Origin: Oscillospiraceae bacterium
GTDB taxonomy: Bacteria > Bacillota > Clostridia > Oscillospirales > Oscillospiraceae
Direction of reading: 5' to 3'
NCBI GenBank assembly: GCA_015067565.1
Contig: SVMF01000008.1
Span: 1 to 64,000, forward strand
DNA: 64,000 bases
Shown here: positions 35,501 to 43,808 of the stretch, in pieces
Position numbering within the stretch: the first letter of the stretch is position 1
Layout of the letters: each line of letters opens with the position of its first letter
The notes under the pieces: model-generated
Seen by the model: only the letters and a program-made list of their open reading frames with translations
Told to the model about the DNA's origin: nothing
Databases searched by the model: none
Program-made: the position numbers and the translations under genes

Positions 35501-37285
35501 GTAAACATTGCCGCCAACGGAGGTGATAGACGGAGTGAGGGTCAGCATCGGGGAAGTACCCCAGTTGGAGAATTCGCTCATCAGGGCAGCGTTTGCGTTG
35601 TCGATGTAGACCAGCTCGGGGGAAGTTGTAATCTCCTTGACCTCAGCGGCCTCAAGAATCTCCAAAGCAGACATCTCGAGGGAGATGGCCGGAATCTCGA
35701 AGGTCTCAATCTGCATGGAGATGATACCCTCGTCGTTATTGACAACGATGCAGCCGACAGCGCCTGCAGCAGCAGCCCATTCAACCTTTTCTTCGAAGGT
35801 GTACTCGCCGCGGGATACAACAGCGATCTTGCCGCTAACATCATAGTTAGCATAGTCTTCCTGAGCGCCCAGGGAGATCTTGCCGTCAGCGCCTCTGACG
35901 ATGACAAACTCGAGGGTCTTGTCGCCAAAGTTCTTCAGCCAGGAATCCTTTTCTTCTGTAGCGGAATCGGTGTAGGGGATGTTTGCCTCACCAACCGTCA
36001 GAACGTATGCGGGATATGCAAGGTTCTCAACGGAAGCAACGGAAGCGTTGCCGGTGTAGGTAGAGGGGGAAGCAACGGTGCCGTAGTCGGTGTAGTCAGC
36101 GCCAGCGATGCCGGTGTAGCCTTCCCAAACGGTGGTGTAGTAGGACATGGAGTACTCGTTACCTGCAGCAACAGAGAGGATGACGCCTGCATTTCTCAGG
36201 GTCTCGTAGATGTTGCCGAAGTACTCATCTTCCAGAGATGCATCATAGGTGAAGCCGTTCTGAGCACCGATGGACATGTTGATGACATCAGCGCCGAGAA
36301 TGTAAGCGTCTTCCAGAGCATCGAAGTAGATGTCGGAGGTGGTGCCGCCCTCTTCATCCATGAAGATCTTCATGGAAAGAAGCTGAGCATAGGGAGAGCC
36401 GCCCATGAAGGAGAAAGCAATGCCGCCATCCTCAGTGGTCTCACCGACATAACCTGCAACCGAACCGGAAACGTGGGTGCCGTGACCGTTGTAGTCAGTA
36501 ACATCGTTGTCGCCCTCTGCATAGTCATATGCAAACGGAACCTTAGCGTTGATGTACTTGCCCTCGCCATTGGTGAACTCCAGAGCAGCGTTAACATACT
36601 CTTCCGTCAGCAGGCCGTACTCACCGCAGAAGTTCAGGGAATCCTGGAAAGCTTCGTGGGTGGTGTTCAGGCCGGTGTCAAGGACTGCAACTACGATGCC
36701 GGAGCCATCATAGTAGTCGTAGAAGGAATCAGCGTTGCCGGTCATGTACTCATTCGCGATAGCCATCTTGGTATCGGTCGGAATCTTGTACTCGGGCTCG
36801 GCATAGGAGTTGGCAATATGGACAGCCTTGACGCCCTCAATAGCAGCAATAGCCTCGAGATCGCCGTAAGCAACATCACAGCTGAAGCCGTTAAGCAGAG
36901 TGGTGAACTCATGCTTAAACTCATAGCGGATGCCCTTCATTGCCTTGCGGACAGTGTTATGCTCGTTGATGAGCTTAACGCGCTGAGCAGCAGCCTTCTC
37001 GGTGCCGTTCTCAGCAACCTCTGCCTCGCACTTGCCGTCGAGGATGACGATCGCACGAACGATCTCATCATCGGCATAACGATAGGTGTTGAGTTCCTTG
37101 AAAGATTCGCTCTTGAAGCCTGCCATAGCCTCTTCCTTGGCAGCCTTGTCGGAAGCGAACTCGGTCTTTGTGGTCTTTGCGAAATCCTTATCGGACGGGG
37201 TCTTGGCAGCGAAAGCAGTGCCGACGCAGCCGAGAACGATCGTCAGAGCAAGAACAAGCGCAAGAACACTCTTGATTTTTCTCAT
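32561..37285 (-). CDS. SLH-anchored cell-envelope subtilisin-like protease
   Basis: A 1574-residue secreted S8 serine protease. The signal peptide is residues 1-27 (ends AFA). An inhibitor-I9-like prodomain spans about 65-160. In the catalytic domain Asp203 is in AVLDTGLN, His268 in NGHGTHVSG and Ser612 in SGTSMAAP, so the triad is intact. A PA insert lies at about 445-560 between His and Ser, as in lactocepin and C5a peptidases. Fn3-like/beta-sandwich domains follow, then an InlB-like segment. Three S-layer-homology repeats lie at about 1400-1574 (FKDVNVNDWFHEAVDFM, FTDVKEGEWYADAIAWA, LGEFADADKISAWALEA); these bind pyruvylated wall polymer. It has AAGGAG 8 bases before the ATG and its own promoter and terminator. 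The likely role is peptide nutrition or surface processing (inference). Confidence 0.95.
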   Translation of the reverse strand: MRKIKSVLALVLALTIVLGCVGTAFAAKTPSDKDFAKTTKTEFASDKAAKEEAMAGFKSESFKELNTYRYADDEIVRAIVILDGKCEAEVAENGTEKAAAQRVKLINEHNTVRKAMKGIRYEFKHEFTTLLNGFSCDVAYGDLEAIAAIEGVKAVHIANSYAEPEYKIPTDTKMAIANEYMTGNADSFYDYYDGSGIVVAVLDTGLNTTHEAFQDSLNFCGEYGLLTEEYVNAALEFTNGEGKYINAKVPFAYDYAEGDNDVTDYNGHGTHVSGSVAGYVGETTEDGGIAFSFMGGSPYAQLLSMKIFMDEEGGTTSDIYFDALEDAYILGADVINMSIGAQNGFTYDASLEDEYFGNIYETLRNAGVILSVAAGNEYSMSYYTTVWEGYTGIAGADYTDYGTVASPSTYTGNASVASVENLAYPAYVLTVGEANIPYTDSATEEKDSWLKNFGDKTLEFVIVRGADGKISLGAQEDYANYDVSGKIAVVSRGEYTFEEKVEWAAAAGAVGCIVVNNDEGIISMQIETFEIPAISLEMSALEILEAAEVKEITTSPELVYIDNANAALMSEFSNWGTSPMLTLTPSITSVGGNVYSTVIGSDDAYEVYSGTSMAAPNASATYANVLTMIYNENPDISKYDAAELARDLMESTAIILGDADGYPYSPRKQGAGLANSQNAIWNYLKSAYIVDPLVELGDDAEKTGIYEMSLTVKNDSKFEVYYTDFDVIGLYDYLYNVAKEGEDPNFLNTLTSDYLDIETTFSSNGAEISEFTLAPNEEISIDVSIALTEKQKAELDANFDNGTFIEGFVTFTEYYEGQEFADIHATFLAYYGDWTKGPVLEGADFIDIVEAEYWLNTTVANADGDTYGDLGYTYANSGLLSFITEPKTARMVDAGITKAYGYLGDNMLGYAPYYPEHMAFSTSATDGTYNYAEALFIEPYQLRNARHLIMTVSNKETGEVYYVDDTEYLPKSYFDNDYAAWMSMGQFVWDGTDENGDFVPSGTVATITFDAVLPYGDTEVKDIWTMDVTVDYTAPVIEDVVYDVEAETVTVTATDENYLQAIYLADASYNIIDAALFSSDKKGETFTATFNVKDIDSAIVTAIDYASNENEEEAYFFETGLAAKINLVTPAGTEVIECKTGDTFVYEAAEAPADHEFMFWAPEIVEKATEDEIWNIAEPWFFEGDAMTVIETEYTFYALYARVTKIPLEKANFYMDYDVDYSGDWALCGWNTDSNYYFITEDPMALDAQGNTVRVADFEDAEMGTEYIEFYSNEKSILFTIEAVEEGVYTIKNSVSGKYLATDETLAIKFVDTADDNAKWYISDAETGYSSLVENKGIKNAYLLYNDETGKFQIFDNSIPYYGEYMPAEWFSAVLYRCVSEETAVDYYTSALPHVYVCPSVAFKDVNVNDWFHEAVDFMVKNDYMNGVAPDTFAPNATLTRGMVVTVLYRMAGSPAVEAPSTFTDVKEGEWYADAIAWAQANGVVKGMTETTFEPLTAVTREQIATILYRYAGGTAVEIDLGEFADADKISAWALEAMLWAVNEGIFSGDNGNLNPTHNATRAQFATIMYRYSK

Positions 37286-37375
37286 AGTTTCGTCTCCTTT
37301 TCAGATTTTTTTAGGTAGCCTGTCTCCGAAGTGTATCCCTAAACCTCGGAGAGTATAAAGTTATACCTGTTGCAT

Positions 37376-37404
37376 ACTATACCAAAAATTTCAGCATTTG
37401 TCTA
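37376..37404 (-). promoter_or_regulatory. promoter of SLH subtilase gene
   Basis: TAGACA (37399-37404), 17-base spacer, TATAGT (37376-37381) on the minus strand. The leader is about 80 bases and contains a stem, CTCCGA with TTCGGAG (about 37326-37352), that could shape mRNA stability or translation. Confidence 0.7.
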
Positions 37405-37423
37405 TATTTTTCTTCATAAATAA

Positions 37424-37456
37424 TTATAAAAAATACTGCGCACTTTAGCGCAGTAT
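37424..37456 (-). terminator. terminator of CFI-box protein gene
   Basis: AATACTGCGC pairs with GCGCAGTATT around a short loop (stem within 37431-37456), followed on the minus strand by TTTTTTATAATT. Confidence 0.8.
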
Positions 37457-37485
37457 TTTGTTGAATTATCCAAAAGAATCATGTA

Positions 37486-38418
37486 TCACGACATATATCG
37501 GTTCTGTAATGTTCTCACCATCTGCGTGTAGAGCTTTCTGCACTCGTCGTTGCGGCCGTTCACGATCGCCTCATAGCAAGGCGCAAGCCACTTCTCTCGC
37601 ACCTGCGCATAGCACAGATCGGTGTCGTCGCAGTAGTCCATACAGGCAACGATCACAGGCGCGATCTCGTAGTACAGCGCAATGTCGTCTTGTCCGCCAT
37701 TTTCTCTCAGCCAGCCGTCACGGAAATTGCGGAAGGCCTGCAGCTGCTCGCAATCGTCATCCTTCCCCTCATAGCGGCAGAGCGCCGTCGTGATGTAGCA
37801 CAGTCCCTTCTTGCTATAACCCGCCTCGAGCACCTGATAGTCGCCGGGTGTCCACTTGTGCTCCGGCCATTTTTCCAGCCATTGACGGTTGAGCTCCCGT
37901 CGGAACATCTCAGAGGTGTCCATGTGCAACTTCTTCACCAGCGGTGTCAGGAAGATCGCCAGAACCACCCGGGTCTCAAACAGAAGATCGTTCCTCTTGT
38001 TCTCCTTCTGCCAACGGGGCTGCGCGTAAAAATAGCTCTCCAGTGCGTCGATCAGATCTGCACAGATCTGAGAAATCGCCTTTTTTGCACCCTCGGAACA
38101 GAGCTTTGCGCACGTATCGATACGTTTGACGATCTCTTTGTTTTCTGCCTCATATGCCTTGAAGGTCGGAATATACTCCTTCTTCGTCATCTTTCTGTAG
38201 TGATTGGGATAGTTTGTCACCGTATTCGGAAGCTCCGCCTTCAAATACTCCAGCTCTGCCTCATACTGTCCCTCGGGGATGTTTTGCAGTTCCAGCATCT
38301 CCTGCAAACTCGTACGCATGCCGCAATACAGGCAGGAGAATTTCTCCAATCCATCAGGGATCTCCAGCGGCTTCTTACAATGTGGGCAATTGCCCTTGAT
38401 ATACTCAGCCATAACCAT
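37486..38418 (-). CDS. zinc-ribbon / CFI-box C-terminal domain protein
   Basis: A 310-residue cytoplasmic protein. An N-terminal zinc ribbon (CPHC at about 11-14, CLYC at about 29-32) is followed by a helical middle region. The C-terminal CYITTALC motif (about residue 217) begins a Cys/Trp-rich segment resembling the CFI-box C-terminal domain found in many otherwise unrelated proteins. The biochemical function is unknown. Two ATGs compete: 38418 has AAGGAG only 4 bases away, 38412 has it 10 bases away. It is divergent from the ethanolamine operon, sharing a 133-base intergenic region, but nothing shows a functional link. Confidence 0.75.
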   Translation of the reverse strand: MVMAEYIKGNCPHCKKPLEIPDGLEKFSCLYCGMRTSLQEMLELQNIPEGQYEAELEYLKAELPNTVTNYPNHYRKMTKKEYIPTFKAYEAENKEIVKRIDTCAKLCSEGAKKAISQICADLIDALESYFYAQPRWQKENKRNDLLFETRVVLAIFLTPLVKKLHMDTSEMFRRELNRQWLEKWPEHKWTPGDYQVLEAGYSKKGLCYITTALCRYEGKDDDCEQLQAFRNFRDGWLRENGGQDDIALYYEIAPVIVACMDYCDDTDLCYAQVREKWLAPCYEAIVNGRNDECRKLYTQMVRTLQNRYMS

Positions 38419-38461
38419 TACACTCCTTGTTTGGTTTCTCCTATTTTTTCATATTTTCCGC

Positions 38462-38490
38462 CCCATGTCAACCGACATGGGAAATTTTTT
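38462..38490 (+). terminator. terminator-like hairpin upstream of eut operon
   Basis: CCCATGTC (38462-38469) pairs with GACATGGG (38474-38481) and is followed by AAATTTTTTT. It lies between the divergent gene and eutG. It could insulate eutG from upstream transcription or act as an attenuator. No ANTAR-type second hairpin (the EutV target of Enterococcus) was recognised. Confidence 0.5.
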
Positions 38491-38516
38491 TCAAACCATT
38501 CACATTTTTTTATCAT
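38489..38516 (+). promoter_or_regulatory. possible eut operon promoter
   Basis: TTTCAA (38489-38494), 16-base spacer, TATCAT (38511-38516), downstream of the hairpin. A weak match, offered only because no better promoter is visible before eutG. Confidence 0.3.
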
Positions 38517-38551
38517 ATACGGAAAGACTATAAGCGAAACGAGGCGATGGA

Positions 38552-39565
38552 ATGAAGGATTTCAGACTAAAAACCCAACTCTGCTTCCGATTGGACGCTT
38601 TGAGCCGAATGGACTACAAAAAAGTTCTGCTTGTAACAGATTCCTTTTTTGTCCAGAACGGCACAGCAGAAAAAATTAGACAACTATGCAAAAACGCGCA
38701 GCTTTTTGTATTCGATAAGGTACAACCTGACCCTCCGCTTGCGCTGATCGCCGACGGTGTTGCCATTCTAACATCATTTTTACCTGATGCCATCATTGCG
38801 CTCGGCGGTGGCAGTGCGATTGATTGTGCCAAGGGCATTCTGGCCATGAGCGAGTCGAACGCAAAACTGATTGCCATCCCCACCACCTCAGGCACCGGCT
38901 CGGAGGTCACGAGCTTTGCCATTTTAACCCATAACGGCATCAAGCATCCGCTTGTGGATAATCGGCTTCGTCCCGATATGGCGATTTTGGATGCAAGCCT
39001 CCTGGAGAAGCTTCCGAAAAGCCTAATCGCCGACAGCGGTATGGATGCCGTTGCGCATTGTCTTGAGGCGCTTGCGGCCACAAGCGCCTCCCCCTTTTCC
39101 GATGCGTTGGCTTCCCACGCGCTTCGGCTGCTTGTCCAAAAGCTTCCTGCATCCTTTGAAGGAGATGCTGCTGTACGTGAAGAGATCCACTGCGCCGCAA
39201 CCATGGCAGGCATCGCCTTTGACCATGCCGGTTTGGGTATCTGTCATTCACTCTCACACGCTCTAGGTGGGCAGTTCCATTTGCCGCACGGAAAACTCAA
39301 TGCCATTTTACTTCCGAGCGTAATACGCTTTAACGGTGTGCAACACTATCAAAGATTCACACCGCAAGTTTTGCTGACCGTTGAGCGGCTCCGCAGAGTG
39401 CTCGCCCTTCCCGAAAGTCTGCACGCTGCAGGCCTGCAAAGAAACGATGTTTTGCAGCATCTGGATGCCATCTGTGATGCGGCCTTATGCGATCCGTGCA
39501 CCAAAACAAATCCGAGATCCGTGAAGATAGACAACCTGAAACGGATCGTACGTGAGGTACTATGA
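38552..39565 (+). CDS. eutG: iron-dependent alcohol dehydrogenase EutG
   Basis: A 337-residue group III Fe-dependent alcohol dehydrogenase that would reduce acetaldehyde to ethanol and recycle NADH in the ethanolamine microcompartment. The GGGSAIDCAKG nucleotide loop and TTSGTGSEVTSFA are present, as are the metal-ligand motifs GMDAVAHCLEA, CHSLSHALGG and LPHGKLNA. It is shorter than the roughly 395-residue enteric EutG, mostly at the N- and C-termini. It is the first gene of the operon; GAGG lies 7 bases before the ATG. Its last bases overlap eutA (ATGA). The EutG name rests on context; the family alone is generic. Confidence 0.88.
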   Translation: MKDFRLKTQLCFRLDALSRMDYKKVLLVTDSFFVQNGTAEKIRQLCKNAQLFVFDKVQPDPPLALIADGVAILTSFLPDAIIALGGGSAIDCAKGILAMSESNAKLIAIPTTSGTGSEVTSFAILTHNGIKHPLVDNRLRPDMAILDASLLEKLPKSLIADSGMDAVAHCLEALAATSASPFSDALASHALRLLVQKLPASFEGDAAVREEIHCAATMAGIAFDHAGLGICHSLSHALGGQFHLPHGKLNAILLPSVIRFNGVQHYQRFTPQVLLTVERLRRVLALPESLHAAGLQRNDVLQHLDAICDAALCDPCTKTNPRSVKIDNLKRIVREVL

Positions 39566-40911
39566 GCCAGACGCTCTTATCCGTCGGCATCGATGTCGGC
39601 ACCAGCACGACGCAACTTGTCTTTTCCCGATTGACCGTCAAAAATGAGGCCGACGCTTTTTCCGTGCCGCAATTCGCCATCAGCGAAAAGGAGATCCTTT
39701 ACCGAAGTCGGATTCATTTCACTCCCCTGCTTTCAGCGGATCGGATCGATGCTCGGGGTGTTGAAAAGATCGTCGAGGAGGAATATCGCCTCGCTAATGT
39801 CAAAAAAGAGTCCGTACAGACAGGTGCTGTCATCATCACCGGAGAGACTGCCCGAAAGGAAAATGCCGCCGAGGTATTAAGTGCACTTTCAGGCTTTGCC
39901 GGGGATTTTGTTGTCGCCACCGCAGGCCCTGCTCTGGAAAGCATTCTGGCAGGCAAGGGCTCCGGCGCAGCCACTTATTCCAAAGAGCATTCGTGTAGTG
40001 TGCTGAATCTGGATATCGGCGGCGGTACCACAAATATGGCGCTCTTTGAAAACGGAAAGCTCTGCGATACGGGTTGTCTGAACATCGGCGGTCGTCTGAT
40101 GAAGTTTGATGCGCATGGAAGATGCGTTTATCTATCGGATGTTCTCAAGCCGTTTTTTACACTTGATTCCGATCCGCACGAAGTCGCACAATTTCTTTCT
40201 GATTGTCTGGAGGAAGCTGTCGGCCTGCGAAAGGGAGAAACATACAGAGCATTTATCACAGACAAATTATGTCAATCTGCTCCCCTGCTGAGCTTTTCCG
40301 GCGGTGTGGCAGAATTGATCCATGACGAGGCAATGGAGGACTTCGCTTACGGCGATCTCGGTGTTCTGCTCGGCAGGGCGATCTTTCATTCTGCGTTGTG
40401 CAAGGGCCCGTATCTGAAGGCCAAAGAGACCATCCGTGCCACCGTCATCGGCGCAGGTTCTCACACCACAGAGCTCTCCGGCAGCACAATCTTCTACGAC
40501 CACGCGCAATTCCCTCTGAAAAATCTGCCCGTGGTTGTCCTGAGTGAGGCAGAAGAAAATACCTCTTCGACAGAACTGTGTGAAAGCATCCTGCGACATT
40601 TGGCGCTCTTCCCCGACTCCCCTGCCGTCATCGCTCTGAACGGGAAACGGAATCCCGATTTCAAGGAATTATGTAAACTTGCAGAAGGAATATCCCTCGC
40701 CCTTCAAAAAGATCTCCGCAGTCCCTGCGTGATCTGTGTGGCACAGGATATAGGCAAGGCCCTGGGGCAAGCCATCACCATGCAACTCGGAGCGTGTCCA
40801 CTCATCTGCTTGGACGGGCTGACCCTACACGACGGAGCATATCTCGACATCGGCAGACCGATCGCGGACGGCCAAGTCCTGCCCGTGGTCATAAAAACCT
40901 TAATCCTTTGA
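39562..40911 (+). CDS. eutA: ethanolamine ammonia-lyase reactivase EutA
   Basis: A 449-residue actin/Hsp70-fold ATPase that exchanges damaged cobalamin from EutBC. The phosphate-1 loop is GIDVGTSTTQLVF, phosphate-2 LDIGGGTTNMALF, and VIGAGSHTTELSG is the adenosine region. The length is normal for EutA. It is coupled to eutG upstream (4-base overlap, GAGG 4 bases before the ATG) and sits 12 bases before eutB, as in Enterococcus and Listeria. Confidence 0.93.
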   Translation: MSQTLLSVGIDVGTSTTQLVFSRLTVKNEADAFSVPQFAISEKEILYRSRIHFTPLLSADRIDARGVEKIVEEEYRLANVKKESVQTGAVIITGETARKENAAEVLSALSGFAGDFVVATAGPALESILAGKGSGAATYSKEHSCSVLNLDIGGGTTNMALFENGKLCDTGCLNIGGRLMKFDAHGRCVYLSDVLKPFFTLDSDPHEVAQFLSDCLEEAVGLRKGETYRAFITDKLCQSAPLLSFSGGVAELIHDEAMEDFAYGDLGVLLGRAIFHSALCKGPYLKAKETIRATVIGAGSHTTELSGSTIFYDHAQFPLKNLPVVVLSEAEENTSSTELCESILRHLALFPDSPAVIALNGKRNPDFKELCKLAEGISLALQKDLRSPCVICVAQDIGKALGQAITMQLGACPLICLDGLTLHDGAYLDIGRPIADGQVLPVVIKTLIL

Positions 40912-40923
40912 GGAGTTGATCGT

Positions 40924-42285
40924 TTGAATCTAAAAACCAATCTCTTTGGCAAGACCTATTCCTTCCGTGATATCAAGAATGTCTTAGCCAAGGCCAACGA
41001 GGAAAAATCCGGAGATCGTCTGGCCGGCATCGCCGCTGAAAGTGCCGAGGAGCGTGTGGCGGCCAAGGTCGTTTTGTCGGAGCTTCTCCTGTCCGATCTG
41101 CGTGAGAATCCCGTGGTCGCATACGAGCACGATGAGGTCACACGCATTATTCAGGACGATGTGAATGAGCGCATCTATGAGGAGATCCGCAATTGGACCG
41201 TGTCGGATCTTCGCGAGTGGCTGCTCGACGAAGCCACAACCGAGTCTGATATCCGCAGGATTTCCAGAGGGTTAACGAGCGAAATGGTTGCGGCGGTGTG
41301 CAAGCTCATGAGTAACCTCGATCTCATCTATGCCGCATCCAAGATCCGTATCACCGCACATTGCAACACCACCATCGGTCTGAGAGGAACACTCTCCTGC
41401 CGTTTGCAGCCGAACCATCCGACCGATGACATTGACGGCATCCTCGCTTCAACACTGGAGGGTCTGTCCTTCGGTGCAGGCGATGCGCTCATCGGCCTGA
41501 ATCCCGCAGGTGACAGTGCGGAGACCACAAAGAAGATCCTGCTGAAATTTGACGAAATCAAGAAAAAACACGCCATCCCCACCCAGACCTGCGTGCTGGC
41601 TCATGTGACGACGCAGATGCGTGCCATCGAAAGCGGTGCTCCTGCTGATCTGATCTTCCAGTCGATTGCAGGCTCTCAGAAGGGTAACGATGCCTTCGGC
41701 TTCGATGCAAAAACGTTGGAAGATGCCAGACACCTCGCACTGACGCAGGGCACGTGCGAAGGGCCGAATGTGATGTATTTTGAGACCGGCCAAGGCTCCG
41801 AGCTCTCAAGCGAAGCACACCACGGCGCCGACCAGGTCACGATGGAAGCCAGATGCTACGGCTTTGCTAAACGTTTTTCCCCCTTCCTGGTCAATACAGT
41901 CGTCGGCTTCATCGGTCCTGAATATCTGTACGATGCAAGACAGGTCATCCGCGCAGGTCTGGAGGATCATTTTATGGGCAAGCTCTCAGGTGTTCCCATG
42001 GGCTGCGACGCTTGTTACACCAATCACATGAAAGCAGATCAGAACGACATCGAAAATCTTGCCACCTTGCTCACTTCCGCAGGCTGCAACTATTTCATGG
42101 GCATTGCTCACGGCGACGACGTGATGCTCAATTATCAGACGACCGGCTTCCGCGAGACTGCGGCCCTTCGTGAGATCTTCGGTTTGACGGCCATCGGCCC
42201 GTTCTGGTCCTGGATGGAAAAGATGGGATTTATCGAAAATGGTAAGCTGACAAAAAAGGCCGGCGACGGCTCAAGCCTGCTGTAA
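40924..42285 (+). CDS. eutB: ethanolamine ammonia-lyase large subunit
   Basis: The 453-residue catalytic subunit of the adenosylcobalamin-dependent lyase that splits ethanolamine to acetaldehyde and ammonia. The TIM-barrel sequence matches EutB throughout (LQPNHPTDDIDGI, GDALIGLNPAGDS, FQSIAGSQKGNDAFG, YFETGQGSELSS, GVPMGCDACYTNH). It starts with TTG (40924-40926), 8 bases after GAGGAG; no ATG is available nearby. The length is normal. Confidence 0.97.
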   Translation: MNLKTNLFGKTYSFRDIKNVLAKANEEKSGDRLAGIAAESAEERVAAKVVLSELLLSDLRENPVVAYEHDEVTRIIQDDVNERIYEEIRNWTVSDLREWLLDEATTESDIRRISRGLTSEMVAAVCKLMSNLDLIYAASKIRITAHCNTTIGLRGTLSCRLQPNHPTDDIDGILASTLEGLSFGAGDALIGLNPAGDSAETTKKILLKFDEIKKKHAIPTQTCVLAHVTTQMRAIESGAPADLIFQSIAGSQKGNDAFGFDAKTLEDARHLALTQGTCEGPNVMYFETGQGSELSSEAHHGADQVTMEARCYGFAKRFSPFLVNTVVGFIGPEYLYDARQVIRAGLEDHFMGKLSGVPMGCDACYTNHMKADQNDIENLATLLTSAGCNYFMGIAHGDDVMLNYQTTGFRETAALREIFGLTAIGPFWSWMEKMGFIENGKLTKKAGDGSSLL

Positions 42286-42294
42286 GGAGGTAGC

Positions 42295-43149
42295 ATGAAC
42301 AAAGAGGAACTGAGAAAAATCGTCGCACAGATGCTCGGTGAGCTCCAGAGTGCGCCAAGCGAAGCCGCTCCCATCGCCGAAGACCTGCCCGATATTACAA
42401 AAATCGACCTGCGGCAGCAGTATCTTGTCGAGCAGCCGCAAAACGGACAAGCATTTCTGCGCTTAAAATCCAAAACACCCGCCCGTCTTGGCTCCGGCCG
42501 AGCAGGCGCACGATATAAAACACTCACTCTTTTGCGCTTCCGAGCGGATCATGCCGCTGCGCAGGACAGTGTTTTCTCCCTCGTCAGCGAGGACTTCGCC
42601 AAGAAAAATAATCTCATCCCCGTTAAGACTGAATGCACCGACAAGGACGAATATCTCACCCGTCCCGATCTGGGGCGCAGATTCGACGAGGTATATCAGA
42701 AAGTCATTCATGAAAGCTGTAAAAATCAGCGCGTTCTCTTGGTCATCGGCGACGGCTTGTCCTCGGCGGCCATCGAGGCCAACGCAATGAACTGTGCCGA
42801 AGCGATCGAGCAAGGTCTGAAATCTCACGGCATCGAATTGGGCAAAAAGCTCTTTGTGCAATTCTGCCGCGTCGGTGCAGGCGATCACATCGGAGAGCTG
42901 ACAGGCTGTGAGCTCATTTGTATGCTCGTCGGAGAGCGACCGGGGCTGGTTTCCAGCGAGTCCATGTCCGCCTATATCACCTACAAGCCGCACCGCGGAA
43001 TTTCCGAAAGCAAACGCACCGTCATCTCCAACATCCATGCCCAAGGCATCGCCGCAGTAGAAGCAGGTGCCCACATCGCCTCCCTGATCGAAAAAATGCT
43101 GCGGCTCAAGGCATCAGGAATCGACCTCAGTCAGGAGGCAGGCAAATGA
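42295..43149 (+). CDS. eutC: ethanolamine ammonia-lyase small subunit
   Basis: The 284-residue cobalamin-binding partner of EutB. The N-terminal helix ([15 protein letters not shown], residues 3-17) followed by a flexible linker looks like an encapsulation peptide. The core shows [28 protein letters not shown] and [12 protein letters not shown], as in EutC. AAGGAGG lies 4 bases before the ATG; the stop overlaps eutL (ATGA). Confidence 0.96.
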   Translation: MNKEELRKIVAQMLGELQSAPSEAAPIAEDLPDITKIDLRQQYLVEQPQNGQAFLRLKSKTPARLGSGRAGARYKTLTLLRFRADHAAAQDSVFSLVSEDFAKKNNLIPVKTECTDKDEYLTRPDLGRRFDEVYQKVIHESCKNQRVLLVIGDGLSSAAIEANAMNCAEAIEQGLKSHGIELGKKLFVQFCRVGAGDHIGELTGCELICMLVGERPGLVSSESMSAYITYKPHRGISESKRTVISNIHAQGIAAVEAGAHIASLIEKMLRLKASGIDLSQEAGK

Positions 43150-43808
43150 CCGACGCCCCAATTGCCGTGGACATTCTGTCGGTTCAGTTCATCGCCAACG
43201 CGCCTGCTTCGCTGTGCAAGGCTTTGGGGGTTCTTGACGGAAAAAGAAGCCTCGGCCTGATCTCGACAGATTGTGACGATGCAACCTATATCGCTCTGGA
43301 TGAGGCAACCAAGTCCGCCAACGTCGAGGTCGTCTATGCCAAAAGCCTCTACGCAGGAGCAAAGAATGCCTCAACAAAGCTTGCCGGCGAGGTCATCGGC
43401 ATCGTCGCAGGCGAAAACCCATCCGAGGTTAGAAGCGGTCTGGATGCGGCAGTCAGAATGCTTGATCACATTGGTTTTCGCAGCGCCAATGACGATAATA
43501 GCATCGTATACCTCGCACACTGCGTTTCATCCAGCGGCAGCTTTCTGTCCAAGATGGCCCGTATCCGTCAGGGCGAGGCCTTAGCCTATCTGATCGCACC
43601 CCCGGTGGAGGCAATGGTGGGGTTGGATGCAGCCTTGAAGGCCTCGGATGTACGGCTGTGCGAATTTTTTGCGCCACCGAGCGAGACAAATTTTGCAGGT
43701 GGCCTGCTCACCGGGACACAATCAGCCTGCAAGGCAGCCTGCGAGGCCTTTGCCGCTGCGGTCACGGCCGTGGCAGACAAACCAAGAGGAGATATGTATG
43801 GAATTTGA
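43146..43808 (+). CDS. eutL: microcompartment shell protein EutL
   Basis: A 220-residue tandem BMC-domain (BMC-T) shell protein forming trimers with a gated pore. The two BMC halves meet near residue 110. [37 protein letters not shown] and [15 protein letters not shown] match EutL. The start is the ATG at 43146, overlapping the eutC stop, with AGGAGG 7 bases upstream; the open frame further upstream is inside eutC. It overlaps eutE by 11 bases. Confidence 0.94.
   Translation: MTDAPIAVDILSVQFIANAPASLCKALGVLDGKRSLGLISTDCDDATYIALDEATKSANVEVVYAKSLYAGAKNASTKLAGEVIGIVAGENPSEVRSGLDAAVRMLDHIGFRSANDDNSIVYLAHCVSSSGSFLSKMARIRQGEALAYLIAPPVEAMVGLDAALKASDVRLCEFFAPPSETNFAGGLLTGTQSACKAACEAFAAAVTAVADKPRGDMYGI

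Noticed and set aside
32612-37318. A 1568-codon open frame on the plus strand, antisense to the SLH subtilase.
   Set aside because: It mirrors the subtilase codons in the complementary phase, has no ribosome binding site or domain, and arises because the real gene avoids TTA, CTA and TCA codons.
38419-38551. An ANTAR-type (EutV) dual-hairpin site or a cobalamin riboswitch before eutG.
   Set aside because: Only one simple hairpin is visible and the region is too short for a B12 riboswitch.
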